DNA of 43,591 bases, from assembly GCF_001747895.1 (NCBI RefSeq), contig NZ_LNNB01000002.1:1-43591 (forward strand), in the 5' to 3' direction. This DNA is from Staphylococcus equorum (lineage in GTDB: Bacteria; Bacillota; Bacilli; Staphylococcales; Staphylococcaceae). The translations under genes were made by a program, and so were the position numbers. The notes below the pieces were generated by a model, which was not told where the DNA came from, searched no databases, and saw only the letters and a list, made by a program, of their open reading frames with translations. This document shows positions 33,493-40,988 of the stretch, in pieces. How positions within the stretch are numbered: the first letter of the stretch is position 1; each line of letters starts with the position of its first letter.

Positions 33493-33557
33493 AACAAAGA
33501 TTATCAGGCATGTATGCACCAAATCCCCTTACTATGGCCGTAGTAAGGGGATTTTTT
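33493..33557 (+). ncRNA. Fst-type antitoxin RNAII
   Basis: From the promoter above the RNA would run about 65 nt to the terminator AATCCCCTTACTA / TAGTAAGGGGATT, close to the 66-nt RNAII of the enterococcal pAD1 par locus. Its 5' part, TCAGGCATGTATGCACC (33504-33520), is a direct repeat of the toxin start region, TCAGACATCGCGTATGCACC (33661-33680). Since the two RNAs come from opposite strands, RNAII can pair with the toxin ribosome binding site and start codon. This matches the DRa/DRb design. Confidence 0.75.
33521..33556. terminator. Shared bidirectional terminator of the toxin locus
   Basis: AATCCCCTTACTA and TAGTAAGGGGATT with a 6-nt loop carry T runs on both strands. Toxin mRNA and antitoxin RNA converge on it, giving a second region of complementarity. 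Confidence 0.75.
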
Positions 33558-33572
33558 GGTGTGGCTAGTCGC

Positions 33573-33668
33573 CTATTCGTCATTACGCTTGCGTAGCCAA
33601 TGCGCAAATAGCGCAACGAGACAACCACTTGCTGCTGTGGTCATGATGTTTACAAAGATTTCAGACAT
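33573..33668 (-). CDS. Fst family type I toxin (31 aa)
   Basis: A 31-aa membrane toxin starting MSEIFVNIMTTAASGCLVAL and ending FAHWLRKRNDE. One membrane helix plus the conserved Phe-Ala-His-Trp-Leu and a charged tail is the Fst/TxpA-like signature. GGAGG lies 10-14 nt before ATG 33668. A minus-strand TATAAT (33731-33726) gives an mRNA of about 200 nt. Its leader AGTCGCCTAT and the ATAGGCGACT around the stop codon are complementary, so the ends can pair and hide the start, as in pAD1 par. It kills plasmid-free daughter cells when the unstable antitoxin RNA is lost. Confidence 0.85.
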   Translation of the reverse strand: MSEIFVNIMTTAASGCLVALFAHWLRKRNDE

Positions 33669-33725
33669 CGCGTATGCACCTCCTCTCTACGTCAACTTGA
33701 CGCCTGAGAGATAGGCGACTCCACT

Positions 33726-33731
33726 ATTATA
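33726..33731 (-). promoter_or_regulatory. -10 of the toxin mRNA promoter
   Basis: A perfect TATAAT on the minus strand lies 58 nt before the toxin start. A -35 is not obvious. Confidence 0.5.
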
Positions 33732-34240
33732 CCATCTGTATCTTTTGAAGCATATCTACTTCCGATAAGTTGAACTATGTTAAATAGAAATTAAACTACC
33801 TTTATTAAAATCTTTATTCTATACATCAATTCTTACATCTTATCTTTCACAATTGTTTCTACGTGGCTGATTTGTTAACCAAAATTTGTATACAGTAAGC
33901 TTATAGATTGTATACTCCGGCCAATTAATATGTACACTTATAAAATAGATATCACGTAACCTACCACAGCCAAACATTATACACTATAGATATATAAATC
34001 ATTTTTATGAACATTGACTTTATGTTGGGTATTTGAGCATATTATATAACGATATACATAGATTTTGGGCTATAAAGAAAGAGTGTCCAGAAACGATCTA
34101 TTGCTAACTGATCAGAAATCTCACATAACTCTTGGGTGTTTTATTTTCTTTATATAAGTCTTCATACTTTTCATTCCTAATTTAGTATTGTCCTTATTTT
34201 TCTTATAATAAAAGAATTTAAGTAACAATAAAATAATTGT
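33732..34240. other. Gene-free region between the toxin locus and the MFS gene
   Basis: No reading frame with a ribosome binding site is seen. Repeated TGTATAC elements lie at 33886 and 33908. On the minus strand 34100-34180 a short open frame (NEKYEDLYKENKTPKSYVRF) ends at a stop and may be a remnant of a lost gene; no family is recognised. Confidence 0.35.
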
Positions 34241-35434
34241 TCAACTATTATATGCTTTATTAATTATTACCTTATGCTGTCTAATTGATAGAAAATATAT
34301 GATTGTCAATATTAGTAAAAGTATTGATATGACAATAAAGAGTATGGATACATTATTTATATTAAATAGGCCTACTGCTATAGAGCCTAACGCCATACCT
34401 ATATATCTAATAAAGTTAAATGCGCCTAAAGCGGCTCCTTTTTTATCAGGAAATTCAGATGATAAATTTGTAGATATAAGAGCAGGTATTATACCTACAA
34501 TTAGTCCAATTAAGAATATATTAATTGATAATATATAAATATTAGTTTGGTTTAGAATACTAAATAGTATTAATAAAATTGGGAATGTAATTATAGTTAA
34601 TTTGAATACAACAGAATTAGAAACATTTTTAGCTAATTTCTTATAAGTTAAGCTACCTAATATAATGCTAACGGTAATTGGTAAAAATATAAAACCTATT
34701 AAAGCAGTTGATATATCATATATTCTTGTTAATAGAATAGGTAAGTATACTATTAATGCAAAATAGGTGAAGAAAATTAAAAAGCCAAAAGAGATCATAA
34801 TATTATAAGATTTCGATTTAAAGAAAGTCATATATTTTACGGAAGATTTCGATTTCTTATATCTATTTACCTCAGGAACTTCTATAAATGTTAAAACTAT
34901 GAGTAAAATAATTGAGACAGTCGTTAATACCAAGAAAATCCCTTTATAACCATAATCATTACCTATTAATCCACCAAGTATAGGTGCTAAGGCTGGTGCA
35001 CAAGATAGCATTATTTGATAATTAGCCATTATGGATGATCGATTATCGTTAGATGAAACATCTGCAAGTAATGTAATAACTATTAATGGAATCATTCCAC
35101 ATCCTATAGCTTGAAAAAGACGGAATATTGCGAAAATAATAAATGTGTTTGTGATAGCACAAACTATACTTCCTAATAATGTAATACCAATTGCTATTAG
35201 TAACATATTTTTTAGATTTTTCGAATCAATATACTTTCCTAGAATAATTTGCATTATTGCTACTATAAAAATAAATCCACCTACAGTGAAGTTAACCCAT
35301 AGCAAAGAGACATTAAAGTCACTTTGCAATTGGGGAATGATAGGTGTATATATATTTTGTATTAAAGAAGCAAAAAACGCCATAAACCCGAATACAATAA
35401 GCATTGTACGTTTTACTTTGTCATTGTTTAACAT
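34241..35434 (-). CDS. MFS exporter of the pulcherrimin-type cluster (YvmA-like)
   Basis: A 397-aa protein with 12 predicted membrane helices. The loop 2-3 motif GKYIDSKNLKNMLLIAIGIT is a weak form of the MFS motif A, and ALAPILGGLIGNDYGYKGIF is a motif C-like segment typical of drug/H+ antiporters. It lies 12 nt behind a MarR gene and divergent from a cyclodipeptide synthase and a P450. B. subtilis yvmA (MFS) has the same position next to yvmB (MarR) and yvmC-cypX and exports pulcherriminic acid. The export role here is inferred from this arrangement. GGAGAG precedes ATG 35434. Confidence 0.8.
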   Translation of the reverse strand: MLNNDKVKRTMLIVFGFMAFFASLIQNIYTPIIPQLQSDFNVSLLWVNFTVGGFIFIVAIMQIILGKYIDSKNLKNMLLIAIGITLLGSIVCAITNTFIIFAIFRLFQAIGCGMIPLIVITLLADVSSNDNRSSIMANYQIMLSCAPALAPILGGLIGNDYGYKGIFLVLTTVSIILLIVLTFIEVPEVNRYKKSKSSVKYMTFFKSKSYNIMISFGFLIFFTYFALIVYLPILLTRIYDISTALIGFIFLPITVSIILGSLTYKKLAKNVSNSVVFKLTIITFPILLILFSILNQTNIYILSINIFLIGLIVGIIPALISTNLSSEFPDKKGAALGAFNFIRYIGMALGSIAVGLFNINNVSILFIVISILLLILTIIYFLSIRQHKVIINKAYNS

Positions 35435-35446
35435 GGTATCTCTCCT

Positions 35447-35896
35447 TTAATCCTCTTTAAGACTTTTTGTTACTTTATTTAAAAACTTTATAACTACTTC
35501 TAATTCTTCTTCTTCAAAATCATTTAATATTTCATTGTATTTATTGGTCGCACGATTATGTAATTCTTCGTGGACATTTGCAAACACTGCTCCTGTAGAA
35601 GTTAGTTTGTAGTATTTCTCTTTTCTGTTTTCTTCAAGATACGTTTCTTCGACTAGGTTAAGATCTAATAACTTACGCATAGATTTTGAAATGGCAGGCG
35701 CAGAGATTTTTAAATCCTGTACTAATAATTTATTATTCACTTTTTCTTTTTTATCTATTATTTCTATTATATGGAATTGTGTTAAAGACAAATCAATCTT
35801 ATTCTCACTTTTCTTATAAATTCTTTTTTTATTACTGTTTTCTCTTTCAACTATAAATTTTTCAAGAGATTTGATAACTTCATATTTTTTACTCAA
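35447..35896 (-). CDS. MarR family repressor (YvmB-like)
   Basis: A 149-aa winged-helix regulator. The recognition region is LLVQDLKISAPAISKSMRKL followed by the wing EENRKEKYYKLTSTG. It is the first gene of a two-gene unit with the MFS exporter and divergent from the synthase genes. In B. subtilis YvmB represses the pulcherrimin genes. Its likely operators are the many GTTAAC-type palindromes in the 183-bp gap (35921-36062), one of which lies just before its own start. GGAGTTTT precedes ATG 35896. Confidence 0.8.
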   Translation of the reverse strand: MSKKYEVIKSLEKFIVERENSNKKRIYKKSENKIDLSLTQFHIIEIIDKKEKVNNKLLVQDLKISAPAISKSMRKLLDLNLVEETYLEENRKEKYYKLTSTGAVFANVHEELHNRATNKYNEILNDFEEEELEVVIKFLNKVTKSLKED

Positions 35897-35920
35897 GGTG
35901 AAAACTCCTTTTTTATTTTT

Positions 35921-36062
35921 GTTAACCGGTTAACAATATTGAATAATAATTTCCCCTTTTTGTCAACTAGTTAATAATAACATTGATAAAAATAAAAAGC
36001 TTTGTTAACCTGTTAATTGTTAACTGATTAATTATTTTTAGGTTAACAATTAACAGGTTAAC
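35921..36062. promoter_or_regulatory. Operator array of the MarR regulator
   Basis: GTTAACCGGTTAAC (35921-35934) is a perfect 14-bp palindrome next to the MarR start. TCAACTAGTTAA lies near 35963. A 21-bp segment beginning GTTAACCTGTTAATTG (36004-36024) recurs as its exact reverse complement at 36042-36062, 17 bp apart, ending just before the synthase ribosome binding site. Several TTAAC/GTTAA half-sites are therefore placed over both divergent promoters. Confidence 0.7.
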
Positions 36063-36079
36063 TTTTGGGAGGGGAAATT

Positions 36080-36778
36080 TTGGACTCTGTTATTAAAGAA
36101 TTTGAAGTAAAGTTTTTAACAAGTAATTGCGAAGCAATTTATACGAGCGGGGAACATATAACTATAGGTATCAGTCCTTTTACAAGTAAGTATAATCGAG
36201 ACTACATAAATAAAGTTATAAAGTGGGCAAATGATAATTTTAGTAATATGACTATACTGTTAGCGGGAAAAGAATCTACTAATATTTTAGAGTGTTTAGG
36301 AACACCAGAGGTAAAAGCTAAACGTAAAGTTCGTAAAGAGCTTAATAGACAGAAAAGATTTTGCGAAGAAGCTTTGATGTCAGTTGGAAATTATGCATGT
36401 GAAATATATACATTTTCAGATTTTCAGAATGATGAAAATTATCAAGAGGTTTTTGAACAGGTTTGTAATAACTATTTAAATGATTTAGATTTCAAAAATA
36501 ATTGTTTGAAAATGTCAAAACAAGCATTAGAAAGCAAGGCGAAAAACATGGGGATCTCAGTTGAAAATATCACACGCTCAGATTTAGAACATGCATCACA
36601 ATATGTACTAGCTGAACTTCCTTTTTTCTTGAAATCAAACTCAATATTTAATGTGAGAAAAACAATATTAGCATATCACGACAATTGGGATTTAGGGGAA
36701 CAAATACAAAACGGTCATTTTGACTTATCAATTGATCAAAATCAAGGGTATGTAATTTTAAATGAAATGGGAGAATAA
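36080..36778 (+). CDS. Cyclodipeptide synthase (YvmC-like)
   Basis: A 232-aa enzyme that uses two aminoacyl-tRNAs to make a cyclic dipeptide. Family residues are visible: the nucleophile Ser32 in IGISPFTSKYN, Tyr175 and Glu179 in SQYVLAELPFFL (equivalent to Tyr178/Glu182 of AlbC), Tyr199 in LAYHDNW, and the basic helix KAKRKVRKELNRQKR that binds tRNA. A related plasmid-borne enzyme of S. haemolyticus (pSHaeC06) makes cyclo(Leu-Leu), the precursor of pulcherriminic acid; I expect the same product. TTG 36080 is preferred, with GGGAGGGG 5 nt upstream; the earlier TTG 36065 overlaps that site. cypX follows after 5 nt. Confidence 0.88.
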   Translation: MDSVIKEFEVKFLTSNCEAIYTSGEHITIGISPFTSKYNRDYINKVIKWANDNFSNMTILLAGKESTNILECLGTPEVKAKRKVRKELNRQKRFCEEALMSVGNYACEIYTFSDFQNDENYQEVFEQVCNNYLNDLDFKNNCLKMSKQALESKAKNMGISVENITRSDLEHASQYVLAELPFFLKSNSIFNVRKTILAYHDNWDLGEQIQNGHFDLSIDQNQGYVILNEMGE

Positions 36779-36783
36779 TAATT

Positions 36784-37986
36784 ATGGAAATAAAAAATAA
36801 TAGTGTATTTAGTAGTGAGTATGAAACTAATCCAATACCAACTTTTGAGGCATTGAGGGAACAATCACCAATTCATTATGATGAAGAAGTAGATGCTTAT
36901 CTAATTAGTAGATATGAAGATGTAAAATATATATTAAAGAATAACGAATTATTTACAACACAGACATTAGCTACAAGAGCAGAACCAGTTATGAAAGATA
37001 GAGTACTCGCTCAAATGAAAGGACATGAGCACAGAGGAAAAAAATCAGCAATATTAAAGGGAATGACAGGGAAGTATTTAGAAAAGCTCATACCAATTAT
37101 TAAGAAAAGAACAAATAATATAATCGATCAAAACATAAACAATCAAAAAGAATTAGATATAGTAAATGATTTTGGTAAAGTATTTGCTGTACAAAGCTCT
37201 ATGGATCTTTTAGGTATAAATATAGATGATTCAGAAAAAATAAGAGAATGGCACAATGGTATAGCTAAATTTATCACTTCATTTAATCTATCTGATGAAG
37301 AAATGAAACATTCTTTATATTGTAGTGATAAGCTTGAAGAATATTTGATGCCTCTTATTAAAGAGAGACATAATTCAGAAGATGATGACTTAATTTCGCT
37401 GTTACACCAATATGGAAATGACGAAAATAAGATTAGTGATTCTGAAATATTAGCATTAACATTAAATATACTATTGGCTGCAACAGAGCCAGTGGATAAG
37501 ACCTTATCATATTTATTCTATAATTTATCAAATCATCCGAGTCAATTTAAAGCAGTAATTGAAGACAGAACATTAGTTAAAGATGCCATACAAGAGACAT
37601 TAAGATTCAATTCACCTGTGCAATTAATACCAAGACAGGTCAGAGAAGACACTAAATTAAATGGAGTAATTCTTTATAAAGATGATGTAGTTATTTGTAT
37701 GATAGGATCAGCTAATCGTGACGAAGAAGCATTTAGTAATCCAAACGAATTCAATATAAATAGAAGATTAGATAAAAATAAACCATTTACTTCTCATTCA
37801 CAAAACCTTTCATTCGGATCAGGAGTACATACATGTGTAGGTGCAGCTTTATCGATTATCCAATTAGAATTGGTCACAAACATTATATTAGATAGATTAA
37901 AGGACATTAAATTAAAAGACAATAATTTAGTAGAAGAGGGAATATATACTAGGGGAGCAAAAGAATTACTGATTAGTTTTAAATAG
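36784..37986 (+). CDS. cypX: Cytochrome P450 (CypX-like)
   Basis: A 400-aa soluble P450. The haem-binding Cys351 lies in FGSGVHTCVG, the ExxR motif is ETLR (271-274), and the oxygen-activation helix contains AATEPVDKT (232-240) with Glu-Pro in place of the more usual Asp/Glu-Thr, as in B. subtilis CypX. PVQLIPRQVREDT and CMIGSANRDEEAF also match CypX. CypX oxidises cyclo(Leu-Leu) to pulcherriminic acid, which chelates Fe(III) as the red pigment pulcherrimin. It forms an operon with the cyclodipeptide synthase. Redox partners must come from the host. A terminator follows at 38043. Confidence 0.88.
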   Translation: MEIKNNSVFSSEYETNPIPTFEALREQSPIHYDEEVDAYLISRYEDVKYILKNNELFTTQTLATRAEPVMKDRVLAQMKGHEHRGKKSAILKGMTGKYLEKLIPIIKKRTNNIIDQNINNQKELDIVNDFGKVFAVQSSMDLLGINIDDSEKIREWHNGIAKFITSFNLSDEEMKHSLYCSDKLEEYLMPLIKERHNSEDDDLISLLHQYGNDENKISDSEILALTLNILLAATEPVDKTLSYLFYNLSNHPSQFKAVIEDRTLVKDAIQETLRFNSPVQLIPRQVREDTKLNGVILYKDDVVICMIGSANRDEEAFSNPNEFNINRRLDKNKPFTSHSQNLSFGSGVHTCVGAALSIIQLELVTNIILDRLKDIKLKDNNLVEEGIYTRGAKELLISFK

Positions 37987-38042
37987 TGTTATATTTTAAA
38001 CTTTTCAATAATAAAATTAACGCTTCTTTTTTATAAAATTAG

Positions 38043-38077
38043 AACACTTAACTAACGGAGTTGAGTGTTTCTTTTTT
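38043..38077 (+). terminator. Terminator of the synthase-P450 operon
   Basis: AACACTTAACT and AGTTGAGTGTT (one G-T pair) with a 5-nt loop are followed by TCTTTTTT. Confidence 0.7.
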
Positions 38078-38169
38078 ATCATACAAAATAATCAATGGAT
38101 CAGCTACACTTAACTAAACAACTTTTATGAGGCAGGTTAGTCTAAAATTAAGAAGCTCCTGAATTCAAA

Positions 38170-38771
38170 TTTCAAATGGCCAACTATTCAAGCATGGAAA
38201 ATCAAGAAAAGATATTATTCGAGAATATGATTTAACACCTTCTGCTTTGGATAAATGGTTATGACAAATCAGGAAATGGAAGTCATTGTAAGTGATTTGA
38301 CTGATGTAAAAGTCGGTCAAAAGTGGCATTATATATGCTTATTTATCGATCTATTTAATAAAGAAATCATTGGAATGAGTACAGGAAAAAAGAAAAACTC
38401 TAGCCTTGTTTTAAGTATTTTATCAACGATTAATTACAGGTTAAATAATGTAACAATGCTTCATACTGAATTTGGAAAAGAATTTGATAATCAATGCATC
38501 GAAGATGCTTTGACAGATTTTAGTATAGAACGATCATTAAGTTTAAAAGGTTGTCCTTATGACAATACGATAGCAGAAGCAACGTTTAAAGCTGTAAAAA
38601 CAGAATTTATTTATCAAAATCATTTTAGAACATTATTTGAACTTGAATTAAAATTCTGTGATTATATAAATTGGTATAATCATCATAGAATTCATGGTTC
38701 TTTAAATTATCAATCACCTATTCATTTTAAGCTAAGTACCACATGAAGATTGTCCAGTTTACTGTTGACAT
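38170..38771 (+). mobile_element. IS3-family insertion sequence remnant
   Basis: A short OrfA helix-turn-helix fragment (HGKSRKDIIREYDLTPSALD, ending at a stop near 38264) is joined directly to the integrase-core part of OrfB (38255-38746). Of the catalytic triad, Asp of VSDLTDV and Glu of TIAEATF are present; the second Asp, usually in a HTDxG motif, reads HTEFGKEFDN, so it is Glu. The rest of OrfA and the start of OrfB are deleted. The right end TGTCCAGTTTACTGTTGACA (38752-38771) looks like a terminal inverted repeat; I could not find its left partner. The element is dead and marks the boundary between the pulcherrimin-type cluster and the mobilisation region. Confidence 0.8.
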
Positions 38772-38810
38772 AGCAATACCAAAAAAGTAACTGTCATAGC
38801 GTTCCCCATT

Positions 38811-39245
38811 TTAATCTTCTAATAATGACTTTATAGCATCCCTAATCTCTTCTTTTAACTTTTCATCATTCTTATAACCATTTAAATTGATATATTCCGC
38901 ATCGTTTTGCACGTACTGTAAAAAGTCTTTAAATGTATTTACATAACCCGCATATCGATAATATTGTTCTTCTAAGTTCTCAAAATCTTCTTTTGAAACT
39001 TCATATTGACCATAACCTGCCATAAGTTTCATTTTAAGATCTTCGTTTTCTTTTTCAAGTGCATCAATGCGCTCATCGGCAGGATATACAACCGTCGGTT
39101 TAATCCGATTACCTAACGCAGTAAGTCGTGTATATGCCGTTGGATTTAAATTTCTTATTTCTGCAAGTTGCTTTACTTTTTCATACTCGTCTTCAGTTAA
39201 ATTGATATTGATTGTTTTAGCTTTTTTATGATTTTGATCTGTCAT
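38811..39245 (-). CDS. Ribbon-helix-helix protein next to the mobilisation genes
   Basis: A 144-aa protein. The N-terminus (KAKTININLTEDEYEKVKQL and LNPTAYTRLTAL) looks like a ribbon-helix-helix DNA-binding fold similar to MobC or relaxosome accessory proteins. A coiled-coil segment (ERIDALEKENEDLKMKL) and an acidic C-terminus follow. It is divergent from mobC and separated from it by palindromes and oriT. It could regulate the mob genes or be a relaxosome accessory. No precise family name can be given. Confidence 0.6.
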   Translation of the reverse strand: MTDQNHKKAKTININLTEDEYEKVKQLAEIRNLNPTAYTRLTALGNRIKPTVVYPADERIDALEKENEDLKMKLMAGYGQYEVSKEDFENLEEQYYRYAGYVNTFKDFLQYVQNDAEYINLNGYKNDEKLKEEIRDAIKSLLED

Positions 39246-39258
39246 TGGTATCCCCCCA

Positions 39259-39316
39259 TAACTAAGTAAACACTCAAAAAATAGATGCTATTTTAATTGA
39301 GTGATTGCTTAGTTAT
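39259..39316. promoter_or_regulatory. Long interrupted inverted repeat before the RHH gene
   Basis: ATAACTAAG-TAA-ACACTCAA near 39259-39277 is mirrored by TTGAGTG-ATTG-CTTAGTTAT near 39297-39316, with a 20-nt spacer, directly upstream of the RHH gene start (39245). It is likely the operator of that protein. Confidence 0.5.
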
Positions 39317-39397
39317 TATTTTAACATATGAGGGGATATTTGATGAATAATTACTAAATATAAATACCGTTTATATAATTAGTAATTACTCATATTT

Positions 39398-39455
39398 AAT
39401 GCGCACATTTTTGCGCATTGGACTAAGCAAATACTCATGAGTATTTGCTATTTTT
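39398..39455. repeat. Two palindromes left of oriT
   Basis: AATGCGCA / TGCGCATT (39398-39405, 39412-39419) is followed by AGCAAATACTCATGAGTATT, which continues as a 24-bp perfect palindrome (39426-39449) before ATTTTTTC. The second could be a plus-strand terminator or part of the transfer origin. Confidence 0.55.
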
Positions 39456-39519
39456 TCACAGAAAAAATCACAGGGGGCTTGGGGGATTCATCCACCAACA
39501 AGCAGGGTATCTAGGCACA

Positions 39520-39550
39520 AAGTGGCTAGCATTCCCAATGCTTGCCAAAC
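39520..39550 (+). other. oriT: Origin of transfer with nic region
   Basis: TGGCTAGCATT (39523-39533) and AATGCTTGCCA (39537-39547) form an inverted repeat with one mismatch, ending in GCTTGCCAAAC. The GCTTGCC/A sequence next to an inverted repeat is the nick-site form of pC221/pC223-type plasmids. It lies about 90 bp upstream of mobC, as in those plasmids. The exact nick position is inferred. Confidence 0.65.
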
Positions 39551-39570
39551 CTCTGAAACGATGTGAGAAA

Positions 39571-39595
39571 GATTGTATTATGTTATAATACAATC
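39571..39595 (+). promoter_or_regulatory. mob promoter/operator palindrome
   Basis: GATTGTATTAT (39571-39581) and ATAATACAATC (39585-39595) are perfect 11-bp arms around GTT, 42 nt before mobC. TATAAT (39584-39589) lies in it, so a Mob protein or the RHH protein may autoregulate here. Confidence 0.6.
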
Positions 39596-39636
39596 AACGG
39601 AACAACGTGTCTTTCGTTAGAAAGCGAGGTGGGATT

Positions 39637-40017
39637 ATGAGCGAACGTAAAACAATGATTGAAGGTAACGAAGCTGTCGGGAAAAACCAAATCCCCGACC
39701 GCAAGGCACCGAAACAAATTAGTTTTCGTGTGAGCGAATCCGAATATTCAAAGTTACAGGCTTCGGCTGAAACTTTGAATATGAGTGTGCCTTTGTTTGT
39801 TAAAAACAAAGCACAAGGGGCTCGATTAGTGGCGCCCAAATTAGACAAAGTCACGCGCCAATCGATGGCCAAAGATATGGGTAAGTTGGGTAGCAACTTA
39901 AACCAAATCGCGAAAGCTTTAAATACGTATGGCGAACGCGCAAATATGGAACAAATGCAACAAGATATCGCCATCATGCGTGAGGAGTTGAATCATATAT
40001 GGCAACAACTAAAATAA
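39637..40017 (+). CDS. mobC: MobC relaxosome accessory protein
   Basis: A 126-aa protein with a ribbon-helix-helix region (KQISFRVSESEYSKLQASAE) and the conserved MobC end segment GKLGSNLNQIAKALN. It helps open oriT DNA for the relaxase. ATG 39637 is preceded by GCGAGGTGGG; the frame upstream to 39607 lacks a site. It overlaps mobA by 19 nt. The base composition is more GC-rich than the rest of the window, suggesting a separately acquired module. Confidence 0.85.
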   Translation: MSERKTMIEGNEAVGKNQIPDRKAPKQISFRVSESEYSKLQASAETLNMSVPLFVKNKAQGARLVAPKLDKVTRQSMAKDMGKLGSNLNQIAKALNTYGERANMEQMQQDIAIMREELNHIWQQLK

Positions 40018-40988
40018 GTGCTACGAAATCAACATCACGAGCCCTTAACTATGCAGAAAAACGCGCTGAGGAAAAAAGTGGTTTAAATTGCGACATCGAT
40101 TATGCGAAAAGTGCGTTTAAAGCTTCTCGCGAAGTTTACGGTAAAACAGACGGCAACCAAGGTCATGTGATTATCCAGTCATTCAAACCAGGAGAAGTGA
40201 CCCCTGAAAAGTGTAATGCACTCGGTTTAGAACTAGCCGAAAAAATAGCGCCTGATCATCAAGTGGCGATTTATACGCATAGTGATACCGATCATGTACA
40301 TAATCATATCGTGATTAATGCCATCAACTTAGAAACAGGGAAAAAATTCAATAATAATAAACAAGCACTTAAAGACGTCAGACAAGCAAATGATGTGGTA
40401 TGCCGACATCATGGTTTATCCATCCCCAACAACCAAGCAGAGATGCGCTACACCCAAGCTGAACAAAATCTCATAGATAAAGGGAAATTATCATGGAAAA
40501 ATGATATCCGATTAGCCGTTGATGAAACACAAGCGACAGATATGGAAAGTTTTCAAGAACAATTACGTCCGAAAGGCATCATTGTTGAACGTGTGACGGA
40601 TAAAACCATCACTTATAGACATATAGAAGCAGATAAAAAAGTACGTGGCAGCAAACTAGGAGATTTTTATGACAAAGGAGGCATTTCACATGGCTTTGAA
40701 GCCGAGAAACAACGTAGAAGAAGAAAATACGAATCAAAATCAACAACTCCTGAACGAACTCCAAAAGATCAATCACCGCATAGACAACCTAGAACAACGC
40801 TTAACTGGTCAGCTTTCGACCAATCAACCCAAACCCTCTTCAATGAACGAAAACGTCGTGAACGAACTGAAAGAGCAGAACGCGAAGCTCGGGAACAGGA
40901 TGATCGAGCTCGAGCAGCAAGAGCAAAACAGATCGAATCAGAACCAACAATTAGTAAGCGAACTAAAGGCTTCGACCTCGAACTTTAA
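39999..40988 (+). CDS. mobA: MobA relaxase (MOBP, pC221 type)
   Basis: A 329-aa relaxase that nicks oriT and pilots the strand during mobilisation. The three-His metal site is HSDTDHVHNHIVINAIN (about residues 93-109). A candidate nicking Tyr is Tyr18 in the N-terminal SRALNYAEKR. The C-terminus is rich in Arg and Glu (RERTERAEREAREQDDRARA) because it is coded by DNA that also codes for MobB in another frame. Transfer needs a helper conjugative plasmid; no type IV secretion genes are here. Confidence 0.88.
   Translation: MATTKISATKSTSRALNYAEKRAEEKSGLNCDIDYAKSAFKASREVYGKTDGNQGHVIIQSFKPGEVTPEKCNALGLELAEKIAPDHQVAIYTHSDTDHVHNHIVINAINLETGKKFNNNKQALKDVRQANDVVCRHHGLSIPNNQAEMRYTQAEQNLIDKGKLSWKNDIRLAVDETQATDMESFQEQLRPKGIIVERVTDKTITYRHIEADKKVRGSKLGDFYDKGGISHGFEAEKQRRRRKYESKSTTPERTPKDQSPHRQPRTTLNWSAFDQSTQTLFNERKRRERTERAEREAREQDDRARAARAKQIESEPTISKRTKGFDLEL

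Noticed and set aside
39594..39977. Minus-strand frame opposite mobC
   Set aside because: It is the complement of well-conserved mobC, with no initiation signals.
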